Position numbers and translations under genes: made by a program | Shown: piece after piece, positions 49,349-58,140 of the stretch | Numbering within the stretch: the first letter of the stretch is position 1 | How the letters are laid out: each line of letters begins with the position of its first letter | Origin: Lachnospiraceae bacterium | GTDB lineage: Bacteria > Bacillota > Clostridia > Lachnospirales > Lachnospiraceae | Direction: 5' to 3' | DNA: 64,000 bases | NCBI GenBank assembly: GCA_910573755.1 | Contig: CAJTBO010000007.1 | Location: forward strand, 62,001 to 126,000 | Notes under the pieces: model-generated | Database searches by the model: none | What the model saw: the letters and a program-made list of their open reading frames with translations, nothing else | Told to the model about the DNA's origin: nothing

Positions 49349-50782
49349 GTGGCAACTGACAGATATGTGAGCCCGCTTTCGGAGCGGTATGCCAGCAAGG
49401 AGATGCAGTATATTTTTTCGCCGGACAAGAAATTCCGGACATGGAGAAGGCTGTGGATCGCCCTTGCGGAGACGGAGAAAGAACTGGGGCTGGATATCAC
49501 CCAGGAACAGATCGATGAATTGAAGGCGAACGCGGACAATATCAATTATGATGTGGCAAAGGAGCGGGAGAAAAAGGTGCGTCACGATGTGATGAGCCAT
49601 GTCTATGCCTACGGGCAGCAGTGTCCGAAGGCGAAGGGCATTATCCATCTGGGCGCCACATCCTGTTATGTGGGCGATAATACGGATATTATCGTGATGA
49701 CGGAAGCCCTCAGGCTGGTAAAGAAAAAACTGGTCAATGTACTGGATGAACTGGCGCAGTTTGCAGATACTTATAAGGATCTGCCGACCCTTGCCTTTAC
49801 CCATTTTCAGCCGGCGCAGCCGACTACGGTGGGGAAGAGGGCAACGCTCTGGATGCAGGAATTCTGTCTGGATCTGGAAGATCTGGATCATGTGCTGGAC
49901 GGTATGAAGCTTTTGGGTTCCAAGGGAACTACCGGTACGCAGGCTTCTTTTATGGAATTGTTTGACGGGGATCAGAAGGTTATCGACATGATCGATCCGA
50001 TGATCGCGAAAAAGATGGGCTTTAAGGAATGTTATCCGGTATCCGGACAGACCTATTCCAGAAAGGTGGATACAAGGGTCTGCAATGTGCTGGCGGGGAT
50101 CGCGGCGTCCGCCCACAAGATGAGCAATGATATCAGATTATTGCAGCATTTGAAAGAGGTGGAGGAGCCCTTTGAGAAAAATCAGATCGGTTCTTCCGCG
50201 ATGGCTTATAAGAGAAACCCGATGCGGAGCGAGCGGATCGCTTCCCTGTCCCGATATGTGATGACGGAGGCATTAAATCCGGCGATGACTTCCGCCGTGC
50301 AGTGGTTTGAGAGAACGCTGGATGATTCGGCGAACAAGCGGCTTTCGATCCCGGAGGCGTTCCTTGCCATAGACGGCGTGCTGGATCTGTGTCTGAACGT
50401 GGTGGACGGTCTGGTGGTTTACCCGAAGGTGATCGAGAAGCGGCTGATGAGCGAACTGCCCTTTATGGCGACAGAAAATATCATGATGGATGCGGTGAAG
50501 GCAGGCGGGGACAGACAGGAGATCCATGAGAAGATCCGCAGGCTGTCCATGGAAGCCGGAAAAAACGTGAAGATGGAGGGCGGGGAAAACAACCTGCTGG
50601 ATCTGATCGCGGCGGACGGGACCTTCGGACTGACAAAAGAGGAGTTGGAAGCGTGTATGGAGCCTTCTAAATATATCGGCCGGGCGCCGGAGCAGGTGGA
50701 TGCTTTCCTTAGTAAAGTGGTACTGCCGATCATGGATGAAAACAGGGAACTGCTCGGGATGAAGGCGGAGATTCATGTGTAG
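49349..50782 (+). CDS. purB: Adenylosuccinate lyase
   Basis: A 477-residue fumarase/aspartase superfamily enzyme that splits SAICAR and adenylosuccinate, acting twice in purine synthesis. The signature loop is GSSAMAYKRNPMRSERIASLSR, and the HLGATSCYVGDNTD and FTHFQPAQPTTVGKRA histidine regions are present. It starts at GTG 49349 after AGGAGGAGA. It lies upstream of purA with an unusual repetitive gap between them. Confidence 0.95.
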   Translation: MATDRYVSPLSERYASKEMQYIFSPDKKFRTWRRLWIALAETEKELGLDITQEQIDELKANADNINYDVAKEREKKVRHDVMSHVYAYGQQCPKAKGIIHLGATSCYVGDNTDIIVMTEALRLVKKKLVNVLDELAQFADTYKDLPTLAFTHFQPAQPTTVGKRATLWMQEFCLDLEDLDHVLDGMKLLGSKGTTGTQASFMELFDGDQKVIDMIDPMIAKKMGFKECYPVSGQTYSRKVDTRVCNVLAGIAASAHKMSNDIRLLQHLKEVEEPFEKNQIGSSAMAYKRNPMRSERIASLSRYVMTEALNPAMTSAVQWFERTLDDSANKRLSIPEAFLAIDGVLDLCLNVVDGLVVYPKVIEKRLMSELPFMATENIMMDAVKAGGDRQEIHEKIRRLSMEAGKNVKMEGGENNLLDLIAADGTFGLTKEELEACMEPSKYIGRAPEQVDAFLSKVVLPIMDENRELLGMKAEIHV

Positions 50783-50945
50783 CATGAGAACAAATGGTTT
50801 CACAACCCTGATTTGAGTGCCAGTTAAAGCGGGCACATGGGAGTCAGCGTGAGAACAGATTGTTTCACATAACAAATAAAATCGCTGTGTGCAGGCCTGC
50901 GTGAGAGCGGATCTGAAAAGCGCAGGGAAGAATGGAGAAAAGAAG
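50783..50945 (+). repeat. Hairpin-rich intergenic repeats between purB and purA
   Basis: Three related direct repeats start at about 50783, 50847 and 50899: GCATGAGAACAAATGGTTTC, GCGTGAGAACAGATTGTTTC and the diverged GCGTGAGAGCGGATCTGAAA. The second can fold (GTGA/TCAC with AACA/TGTT). Between them are GTGCC/GGCAC (50818-50837) and the palindrome GCAGGCCTGC. The sequence differs from arrays A-C but shares their modular hairpin look and gene-to-gene position. Confidence 0.5.
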
Positions 50946-52235
50946 ATGGTTAAAGCAGTTGTAGGGGCAAACTGGGGAGATGAAGGAAAAGGCAAGATCA
51001 CGGATATGATGGCGGAAAATGCGGACATCATCGTCCGTTTTCAGGGCGGTGCGAACGCAGGACATACGATCGTGAACGAGTATGGCAAGTTTGCGTTGCA
51101 TACGCTGCCTTCCGGGGTGTTCTACGGACATACCACAAGTATCATAGGAAACGGTGTGGCGCTGAATATTCCCGTACTGTTTCAGGAAGTGAAGTCGATC
51201 ACGGAGAAGGGGGTGCCTGCGCCGAAATTACTGGTTTCCGACAGGGCGCAGATCGTGATGCCTTATCATATCCTGTTCGATCAGTATGAGGAGGAGAGGC
51301 TCGGCGGAAAGTCCTTTGGCTCTACAAAGTCGGGAATTGCGCCTTTTTATTCCGATAAGTATGCGAAGATCGGGATTCAGGTCAGCGATCTTTTTGACGA
51401 GGAAAAACTGCTGGAAAAACTGCAGAGAGTATGCGTGACCAAAAATGTGCTGCTGGAGCATCTGTATCATAAACCGCTTCTGAAACCGGAAGAACTGCTT
51501 GCTACGCTGCGGGAATACAGGGAGATGGTGAAGCCTTATGTATGTGATGTGTCTTTATATCTGCATAAGGCGCTGAAGGAAGGAAAGACCGTTCTGCTGG
51601 AAGGGCAGCTCGGTACGCTGAAGGATACGGACCACGGAATCTATCCGATGGTGACAAGTTCTTCCACACTGGCGGCATACGGTGCCATCGGCGCGGGTAT
51701 CCCGCCCTATGAGATCAAACAGATCGTAACGGTCTGCAAGGCGTATTCTTCCGCTGTGGGCGCAGGGGCCTTTGTGTCTGAAATTTTCGGTGACGAGGCG
51801 GATGAACTCAGACGCCGCGGCGGCGACGGCGGCGAGTACGGCGCGACCACGGGACGTCCCCGCAGAATGGGCTGGTTTGACTGTGTGGCTTCCAAGTATG
51901 GCTGCCGTCTGCAGGGAACAACGGATGTGGCGTTTACAGTGTTGGATGTACTCGGATATCTGGACGAGATTCCGGTCTGCGTGGGCTATGAAATAGACGG
52001 GGAGGTGACAACGGATTTCCCTGTTACCCATAAACTGGAAAAAGCGAAACCTGTGCTTGAGACGCTGCCCGGTTGGAAGAGTGATATCAGAGGCATCAGG
52101 AAGTATGAGGATCTGCCGGAGAACTGCAGAAAATATATCGAGTTTATCGAGCGGCAGATCGAATATCCGATCACCATGGTGAGCAACGGACCGGGAAGAG
52201 AGGATATCATATACAGGGAGAGCGCTCTGAAATAA
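50946..52235 (+). CDS. purA: Adenylosuccinate synthetase
   Basis: A 429-residue GTP-dependent enzyme condensing IMP and aspartate. The N-terminal P-loop is ANWGDEGKGKITDMMAENAD, followed by FQGGANAGHTIV with the catalytic His, and the switch region TTGRPRRMGWFD. I start at ATG 50946; a longer frame enters the repetitive gap. With purB it completes AMP synthesis from IMP. Confidence 0.97.
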   Translation: MVKAVVGANWGDEGKGKITDMMAENADIIVRFQGGANAGHTIVNEYGKFALHTLPSGVFYGHTTSIIGNGVALNIPVLFQEVKSITEKGVPAPKLLVSDRAQIVMPYHILFDQYEEERLGGKSFGSTKSGIAPFYSDKYAKIGIQVSDLFDEEKLLEKLQRVCVTKNVLLEHLYHKPLLKPEELLATLREYREMVKPYVCDVSLYLHKALKEGKTVLLEGQLGTLKDTDHGIYPMVTSSSTLAAYGAIGAGIPPYEIKQIVTVCKAYSSAVGAGAFVSEIFGDEADELRRRGGDGGEYGATTGRPRRMGWFDCVASKYGCRLQGTTDVAFTVLDVLGYLDEIPVCVGYEIDGEVTTDFPVTHKLEKAKPVLETLPGWKSDIRGIRKYEDLPENCRKYIEFIERQIEYPITMVSNGPGREDIIYRESALK

Positions 52236-52258
52236 TCTGGAAAGAAATGGTTGGATAT

Positions 52259-52864
52259 ATGATCAGGAATATTATTTTTGATATCGGCAATGTGCTGGCG
52301 GATTTTGGCTGGAGGGACTTCTTTGGGAAGTTCGGCTATGAGGGAGAGACGCTTGAGAGACTGGCGGCGGCTACCGTAAAAAGTGCCGTGTGGGATGAAG
52401 TGGACAGAGGCGTCTGGAGCGAGGAAGAACTGGTGGAGGGATTTATCCGAAATGATCCCGGGCTGGAACCAGAGATCCGCCGGATTTTCGAAAATGTCCG
52501 CGGTATGGTGTCAAAGCGGGAATACGCCATCCCCTGGATCAAAGAACTGCGGAAGGCGGGATATCGTTGCTATTATCTTTCCAATTTCAGCAGCAAGGCG
52601 CACAGGGATTGCATAGATGCGCTGGGTTTTCTGGAATATATGGACGGCGGTATTTTATCCTACAGGGACAAACTGATCAAGCCCCAGAGAGAGATCTATC
52701 AGCTTTTGCTGGAGCGGTATGGACTGAAGGCGGAGGAGAGCGTATTTCTGGACGATACGGAAAAGAATCTTTCGGGGGCGGAAAAACTTGGCATCCGTAC
52801 GATCCTGTTCCGGAGCAGGGAGCAGGCGGTGGAGGATCTGGAAAAACTGGGTGTTATCCTATGA
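52259..52864 (+). CDS. HAD superfamily hydrolase (YihX-like phosphatase)
   Basis: A 201-residue phosphatase-like protein. Motif I is IIFDIGNVLADFGW, where Gly occupies the second Asp position, as common in the YihX glucose-1-phosphatase subgroup. Motif II is YYLSNFS, motif III the K of DKLIKPQREIYQ, and motif IV FLDDTEKNLSGAEKLGI. ATG 52247 is an alternative start with GGAAAG directly upstream. It follows purA by 23 bases and may be co-transcribed, perhaps cleaving a sugar or nucleotide phosphate. Confidence 0.85.
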   Translation: MIRNIIFDIGNVLADFGWRDFFGKFGYEGETLERLAAATVKSAVWDEVDRGVWSEEELVEGFIRNDPGLEPEIRRIFENVRGMVSKREYAIPWIKELRKAGYRCYYLSNFSSKAHRDCIDALGFLEYMDGGILSYRDKLIKPQREIYQLLLERYGLKAEESVFLDDTEKNLSGAEKLGIRTILFRSREQAVEDLEKLGVIL

Positions 52865-52982
52865 TATCATGAGTGCCGGCGGGAGGAATGTGCCTGGGTA
52901 TCCGGCGGGCTGCTTCCGCTTATAAAATAAATAAGATACAAACAAAAATAGGATCAAAAAATATTGAAGGAGACAAACGACA

Positions 52983-53489
52983 ATGGCTTTATTAAAGAAA
53001 TGGCGGGATATGGCATATTCGGAGACCGCGAACAAAGGCGACCTGCAGAGGCTGTGGAGTCGGTATTTTGAGGAGGAAAAGGGGATTTACGCACAGCTCC
53101 TGAAAAATCCGGATGAAGTGGTGACCGGTACAGTAAAGGAACTGGCGGAGAAGTATGATGTGACGATCATGACTATGACCGGTTTCCTGGACGGCATCAA
53201 TGACAGCCTGAAGGAGCAGAATCCTATTGAAGAGATGGAAGAGGATACGGTGGTAAATCTCGGGTTTGAGAAGGAACTGCTGTATAAGAACATGGTGGCG
53301 GCAGGCGCCGACTGGCTTTACAATCTGGAAGAGTGGGAGCCGATCTTTGATGAGGAAAAGAGGAAAGAACTGTACAAGGAACAGAAATCTTCCACAACTG
53401 TTGTAAAAGAGGAAAAGATATATCCCAATGATCCCTGTCCCTGCGGCAGCGGTAAGAAATATAAAAAGTGCTGCGGCAAAGGGAAATGA
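52983..53489 (+). CDS. SEC-C zinc-motif protein
   Basis: A 168-residue soluble protein starting after GAAGGAGACAAACGACA. The C-terminus is the SEC-C zinc finger [19 protein letters not shown], the motif found at the end of SecA and in many free-standing proteins. The helical N-terminal part (residues 1-140) has no motif I recognise. A role with ribosome or translocase partners is known for some SEC-C proteins but cannot be assigned here. Confidence 0.85.
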   Translation: MALLKKWRDMAYSETANKGDLQRLWSRYFEEEKGIYAQLLKNPDEVVTGTVKELAEKYDVTIMTMTGFLDGINDSLKEQNPIEEMEEDTVVNLGFEKELLYKNMVAAGADWLYNLEEWEPIFDEEKRKELYKEQKSSTTVVKEEKIYPNDPCPCGSGKKYKKCCGKGK

Positions 53490-53513
53490 TAAAAGGACGG
53501 GAAGGAGCAGGAG

Positions 53514-54152
53514 ATGGCGGAAATAGGAAAAAAGGAACAGCTTGTCTTTGAGATCACACAGCTTGAGTGGGATATGTTCCAGCACGTTTACAATACGGGA
53601 GGCAGGGCGTCCTGTCAGGATAATCCGGATACTTTTTTTAAGATGCGCATGAGCCAGTGGCTCGCCTATTCCGAGGAAGCGCTGGAAAGCTATAAAGAGG
53701 ACTGCGTAAAGGCGATAGAAAACGGGGATAACCTGCTGTGGCAGAAATATGCCCGGATGATGGAGACTACTTATCCGGACGAGTATGAAAATGTAAAACA
53801 GTATCTGCCGGAGATCTCTGAAGAGAGCAGAGAGAAGATCGAGGAGATTGTAAAGATTCATATGGAATGGGATGCCTATATGGCGGAGCATTATCCGAAT
53901 ATCAGAAAGCGCGGCAGAGTGGCGACCACCGGGGAGGACGACCCGGCGGCAGGTTCGTCCACGGAGAGTTATCTGCGCTGTGAACTGATGTCCTATTCCG
54001 AGAAAACAAGGGATCTGATCTACAAAGAGACGAAAGAGGCTTATGCACAGGGGGAGAATACCCTGCGGGATATCATAGCAAATGAGACTCGGTTTTACGG
54101 GTATGAGACGCTGGATGAGGCGGAGAAAAAGCACGGGGAGATCGTAATATAA
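53514..54152 (+). CDS. DUF4125-like protein
   Basis: A 212-residue helical protein starting after GGGAAGGAGCAGGAG. Its pattern EITQLEWDMFQHVYNTGGRASCQDNPDTFFKMRMSQW, then SYKEDCVKAIENGDNLLWQKYARMME and SSTESYLRCELMSYSEKT, fits the DUF4125 family as I know it. The function is unknown. It follows the SEC-C gene by 24 bases and ends at a terminator, so the two probably form a unit. Confidence 0.82.
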   Translation: MAEIGKKEQLVFEITQLEWDMFQHVYNTGGRASCQDNPDTFFKMRMSQWLAYSEEALESYKEDCVKAIENGDNLLWQKYARMMETTYPDEYENVKQYLPEISEESREKIEEIVKIHMEWDAYMAEHYPNIRKRGRVATTGEDDPAAGSSTESYLRCELMSYSEKTRDLIYKETKEAYAQGENTLRDIIANETRFYGYETLDEAEKKHGEIVI

Positions 54153-54169
54153 CGAGGATTGATAACGGA

Positions 54170-54220
54170 CGCCCGGATAAAAATATTCCTGCAGGGATTT
54201 TTTATCCGGGCGGTTTTATT
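54170..54220 (+). terminator. Intrinsic terminator after the DUF4125 gene
   Basis: CGCCCGGATAAAAA (54170-54183) pairs perfectly with TTTTTATCCGGGCG (54199-54212), followed by GTTTTATT. It precedes the convergent LacI gene and could also slow transcription from that side. Confidence 0.85.
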
Positions 54221-54303
54221 GGTAGATATATTGTATTTTCCTTAAAATGCAGCTTATATTGATTAGATGATTCAAAATGGTGTTATGAACTTTTCTATAT
54301 ATT

Positions 54304-55296
54304 TTAATTTATTCTTGGATAGAAGGTGGATGTCAAAATGGTCTGACGAATTGCCTGCCCCGGGTTTTTGATAAGTTCCATGATCTGTTTGCCGGCTGTT
54401 TTTCCGACGGAGGCGGCCGGTTGTGTTATATAATTCATATACTTTAATGCAAAATTATTCCGATGCCCTTCATCCCATCCCAAAATCTCCATTTTCTTTT
54501 TTAGAACGGCACTGTTTTCGATTTGATAAAGGACGATATCTGTTGCGGTCATACTGTTTATAGCAACAATTGCCGTGCAGGGATTTGAAGGATCAGTAAA
54601 ATAATTTTTCCAGCCATCAGCACCTTTTTCAAGTGTATCAAGATATTGGATGTGATCCGGGATGACTGGAAGGCCTGCATCCCGCAGAGCTGCTTTATAA
54701 GCTTCCGTTCTCTCAATGACTGTGGAAAGTCTTTTAATACCGCCGACAAATGCTATGTTAGAGTGTCCTCTTTTGATCAGATGGGTTACACCCTGGTACA
54801 TTGAATCATAACTTGAAACCGTAACGCTGGAAAAAGGGCAGTTGGGTATGGAACGGTCTACACATACAAGGGGATACCCGTCAGGTATGCTTTTTATAAT
54901 AGGCTGATAATCATCTGCTGTACTGGCGAGAACAATGCCGTCGACAATGCCGCTGCTTAAATTTACGATGTGTTCCAGTTCCAGTGCGACTGTTTCTTTG
55001 GTATTGGCTATTACAACATGATAACCTTCTTCCTTGACCACTTTTTCCAGATGATCAAAAATAAGAGAATAATACTCATTTGTAATATCAGGCGTAATAA
55101 AACCGACCAGTTTTTTCTTTCCGGTTTTCAGGCTTCTTCCCGCTTCATTCGGGCTGTAATTCAAGGCTTTAATACTTTCCATAACAAGTGCTGTAGTTTC
55201 AGGGCTTACATATCTGGTTTTGTTCAGAACATGGCTTACAGTGGCTGTTGATACGCCGGCATGTAAGGCGACATCACGGATTCCTGCTTTTTTCAT
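54304..55296 (-). CDS. LacI family transcriptional regulator
   Basis: A 330-residue repressor. The N-terminal helix-turn-helix is GIRDVALHAGVSTATVSHVLNKTRYVSPET with the hinge helix ALNYSPNEAGRSLKTGKK. The ligand domain is of the RbsB-like fold (LVGFITPDITNEYYSLIFDHLEKVV). It diverges from a ribose-type importer operon and should control both through the paired operators in the 256 bp gap. The inducer is probably the imported sugar or its derivative. Confidence 0.95.
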   Translation of the reverse strand: MKKAGIRDVALHAGVSTATVSHVLNKTRYVSPETTALVMESIKALNYSPNEAGRSLKTGKKKLVGFITPDITNEYYSLIFDHLEKVVKEEGYHVVIANTKETVALELEHIVNLSSGIVDGIVLASTADDYQPIIKSIPDGYPLVCVDRSIPNCPFSSVTVSSYDSMYQGVTHLIKRGHSNIAFVGGIKRLSTVIERTEAYKAALRDAGLPVIPDHIQYLDTLEKGADGWKNYFTDPSNPCTAIVAINSMTATDIVLYQIENSAVLKKKMEILGWDEGHRNNFALKYMNYITQPAASVGKTAGKQIMELIKNPGQAIRQTILTSTFYPRIN

Positions 55297-55331
55297 AAAA
55301 ATCTCCTTATATCATACGTAACAAAATAAAC

Positions 55332-55349
55332 TGTTACGCAAACCTTTAA
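55332..55349. promoter_or_regulatory. LacI-family operator, regulator-proximal copy
   Basis: TGTTACGCAAACCTTTAA shares 14 of 18 positions with the copy at 55507-55524. It lies 36 bases upstream of the lacI start codon, a position suited to autoregulation. Confidence 0.65.
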
Positions 55350-55467
55350 ATTAAATCTATAATAGATGAAATTGAGTTGTTTGTCAATGAATATTCAAAG
55401 TAAATTAGACTAAGATGATGTGCATATTGCCCAAAAATGAATGCGATAATTTGTAGATTATTAATTA

Positions 55468-55525
55468 TTGACAAATAGTGCATATACTAGTATGATGCAT
55501 TTAAACGATTACGTAAACGTTTAAA
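55468..55525 (+). promoter_or_regulatory. Importer promoter with LacI-family operator at +1
   Basis: TTGACA (55468-55473) and TATGAT (55491-55496) are 17 bases apart. The operator GATTACGTAAACGTTTAA (55507-55524) follows immediately, embedded in the inverted repeat TTTAAACG (55500-55507) with CGTTTAAA (55518-55525). A bound repressor would sit on the transcription start. The core AAACGTTT resembles LacI/CcpA family half sites. Confidence 0.8.
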
Positions 55526-55552
55526 CAGAAAAGTTCAAAGGAGGACAAACAA

Positions 55553-56572
55553 TTGAAAAAGAAAGTAGTTGCAATGCTGATGACAACAGTTATGGCGATT
55601 TCACTGGCCGCTTGCGGCGGAAGCCAGGAACCTGCAGATGCTGCAGCGCCGGAAGAAGGAACTGCTGCACAGGAAACAGAAACAGCACCTGAAGAAGAAG
55701 GAGATACCGTGGCAGAAGGCGAACCGCATGTTTTCGGCTATACCTGTATGGACCTGACAAATCCATTCCATATTGCCATGCGTGATGAATTTAAAGCGGT
55801 TATTGAGGGAAATGGCGATATATTTATAGATGTGGATGGAAAAAATGACCAGACAAAGCAGAATGACGCGATTGAGGATATGATCACACAGGGAATTGAA
55901 GTTTTATTTTTAAATCCTGTTGATGCAGCTTCCGTACAGCCGGCTTTGGAATCCTGTGAAGCAAAGGGCATTAAAGTGGTAAATGTTGACTCCGGTGTTG
56001 CAGATACTTCTAAAATTGCCACATATATTTCTTCTGATAATAGAGAAGCGGGAAGACAATGTGGTGAAAGCATTGTAGAAAGATATCCGGATGGATGCAA
56101 CATTTGTCTGATTGATAATCCTCTGGCTGATTCTGTTGTGGAACGTGTGGCTGGGCTGGAAGAAGCAATTGATGGCACGGAATGTAAGATCATAGACAGA
56201 AAATCTTATTCTACAATGGATGCCGTACTTGGGGATGTGGAAGATCTTCTTCAGGCTAATTCAGATATTGACGTATTATGGGGACTTAATGATGACTTTG
56301 GTCTGATCATGCTTGGTGCGGTAGAATCTGCGGGACTTCAGGATGAGATTGATGTATATTCTGTAGATGGTTCTCCATCCGGTAAAACAAGCGTTCAAAA
56401 CGGAGGCATGTATGCAACGGCAGCGCAGAGTCCGGTAGGTATTGCGGATAAAGCGATCGAGTGTGCGTATACTTTGCTGGAAGGCGGGACAGTAGATGCA
56501 TATTATGCTCTGCCGACAACGCTGGTAACACCGGATAATGTAGCTGATAATGTTCCGGATAAATGGAATTAA
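55553..56572 (+). CDS. Ribose-type substrate-binding lipoprotein
   Basis: A 339-residue RbsB-like binding protein, started at TTG 55553 with AAAGGAGGACAA upstream. The lipobox is SLAAC; an acidic Ala/Glu linker of about 40 residues follows. The mature domain (GYTCMDLTNPFHIAMRDEFKAVIEG, then EVLFLNPVDAASVQPALESCEAKGIKVVNVDSG) is typical of sugar binders. It is the first gene under the LacI operator. The tandem esterases at the end of the operon suggest an acylated sugar or sugar ester ligand. Confidence 0.92.
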   Translation: MKKKVVAMLMTTVMAISLAACGGSQEPADAAAPEEGTAAQETETAPEEEGDTVAEGEPHVFGYTCMDLTNPFHIAMRDEFKAVIEGNGDIFIDVDGKNDQTKQNDAIEDMITQGIEVLFLNPVDAASVQPALESCEAKGIKVVNVDSGVADTSKIATYISSDNREAGRQCGESIVERYPDGCNICLIDNPLADSVVERVAGLEEAIDGTECKIIDRKSYSTMDAVLGDVEDLLQANSDIDVLWGLNDDFGLIMLGAVESAGLQDEIDVYSVDGSPSGKTSVQNGGMYATAAQSPVGIADKAIECAYTLLEGGTVDAYYALPTTLVTPDNVADNVPDKWN

Positions 56573-56585
56573 TAAAAGAAAAAAG

Positions 56586-56612
56586 AAAGGGCAGGCAAAG
56601 CTCCTGCCCTTT
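56586..56612 (+). terminator. Intra-operon hairpin between binding protein and ATPase
   Basis: AAAGGGCAGG and CCTGCCCTTT form a ten-bp perfect stem with a seven-base loop, just after the binding-protein stop. It should protect the upstream mRNA or partly terminate, giving more binding protein than transporter. The same arrangement occurs at 7423-7455. Confidence 0.75.
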
Positions 56613-56636
56613 ATAAATGGAAAGGAGGGGTATTTC

Positions 56637-58124
56637 TTGGCTCAAGAAGCATTGCTTTTGAAAATGGATCATATACACAAAAAATTTCCGGGCGTGTATG
56701 CGCTGAATGATGCGAAATTAGAATTAAGAGCAGGAGAAGTGCACGCTTTATTAGGAGAGAATGGTGCCGGAAAATCAACATTGATGAAAATTCTTGGCGG
56801 CATTTACGAGAAAAATGAGGGAGACATCTACATAGAAGGAAAAAAAGCGGATATTAAATCGGTAGAAGACGCCAGGGCGGCGGGAATCAGCATTATCCAT
56901 CAGGAATTAGTTCTGGTTCCTTATCTTACCGTAGCTGAAAATATTTTTCTTGGAAGAGAAGCTCAGAAGAATGGCTTTTTAGACAGCAGGAAGATGATTC
57001 AGGATACACAGGCGGCATTGGATGATTTCGGGTTGAAACTGAATCCGAATTCCTTGATTGCTGATTTAAATATTGCACAGCAGCAAATGGTAGAAATTGT
57101 AAAGGCTATTTCTTTCAATGCAAAGATCATTGTCATGGATGAACCCACAAGTTCTCTCTCAGATACGGAAGTAGAAGGACTTTTTAAAAGTATCAGAAAA
57201 CTGACGGCACGCGGCATCGGTATTATCTATATTTCGCATAGAATGGGTGAACTGGACGAGATCGCTGACAGGGTAACCGTTATGAGAGACGGCATGTATG
57301 TTGACACGAAAGTAGTGAAAGAAACACCGGGTGATGAACTGATCAGGCTGATGGTCGGACGTGAACTCACAAATTATTATACAAGAGACTATAACTCATC
57401 AAAAGAGATCGTTTTAAAGGTTGAAAATCTGTGCGGAGATAATTCGGATCATGTGAATTTTGAACTGCATAAGGGGGAAATTCTCGGTTTTGCAGGATTG
57501 ATCGGGGCGGGGCGGAGTGAAACAATGGAAACGATCTTTGGACTTCGGAAAGCAGTTTCCGGTAAAGTGGTTTTAAACGGACAGGAGATTCAGGGGCTGC
57601 CCACGATTGAAATCATGAAAAAGGGAATCGGGCTTGTACCGGAAGACAGAAGGGATGAGGGAATTTTTCCTGATATGCCGACAAAATTTAATGTTACGTT
57701 AAAAGTGCTGGATGATTTCATCAGGATTATCCGCGTAAACGGCAGAAAAGAAGCAGAAATTTTCGACAAATGTGTGAATGATCTGGCAGTTAAGGTGGCG
57801 AGCGGCAAGACTCCGATCCGTAATCTTTCGGGCGGAAACCAGCAAAAGGCCATTTTGGGGAGCTGGCTTGCGGCAAATCCTTCCGTATTGATTCTGGATG
57901 AACCGACAAGAGGCGTAGATGTCGGGGCGAAGAGCGAAATCTATACTATTATGAACAACCTTGCGAAAGAGGGAGTTTCCATAATCATGGTTTCTTCGGA
58001 TTTGCCGGAAGTATTAAATATGAGTGACAGGATCGCTGTTATGTGTAATGGCGCTGTAACAGGAATTCTGGATCACACAGAAGCAACACAGACGAAAATT
58101 ATGGAAAAAGCAGTCCATTATTAA
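56637..58124 (+). CDS. Ribose-type ABC transporter ATPase (two fused domains)
   Basis: A 495-residue RbsA-like protein. The first domain has Walker A GENGAGKST, signature LNIAQQQM and Walker B IIVMDEPTSSLSD. The second has degenerate P-loop GLIGAGRSE, LSGGNQQK and VLILDEPTRGVDVG. I place the start at TTG 56637 (product begins MAQEALLLKMDHI) because AAAGGAGGGG lies eight bases upstream; no ATG is suitably placed. It energises the permease encoded next. Confidence 0.93.
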   Translation: MAQEALLLKMDHIHKKFPGVYALNDAKLELRAGEVHALLGENGAGKSTLMKILGGIYEKNEGDIYIEGKKADIKSVEDARAAGISIIHQELVLVPYLTVAENIFLGREAQKNGFLDSRKMIQDTQAALDDFGLKLNPNSLIADLNIAQQQMVEIVKAISFNAKIIVMDEPTSSLSDTEVEGLFKSIRKLTARGIGIIYISHRMGELDEIADRVTVMRDGMYVDTKVVKETPGDELIRLMVGRELTNYYTRDYNSSKEIVLKVENLCGDNSDHVNFELHKGEILGFAGLIGAGRSETMETIFGLRKAVSGKVVLNGQEIQGLPTIEIMKKGIGLVPEDRRDEGIFPDMPTKFNVTLKVLDDFIRIIRVNGRKEAEIFDKCVNDLAVKVASGKTPIRNLSGGNQQKAILGSWLAANPSVLILDEPTRGVDVGAKSEIYTIMNNLAKEGVSIIMVSSDLPEVLNMSDRIAVMCNGAVTGILDHTEATQTKIMEKAVHY

Positions 58125-58140
58125 GGAGGGAACCATAGAT

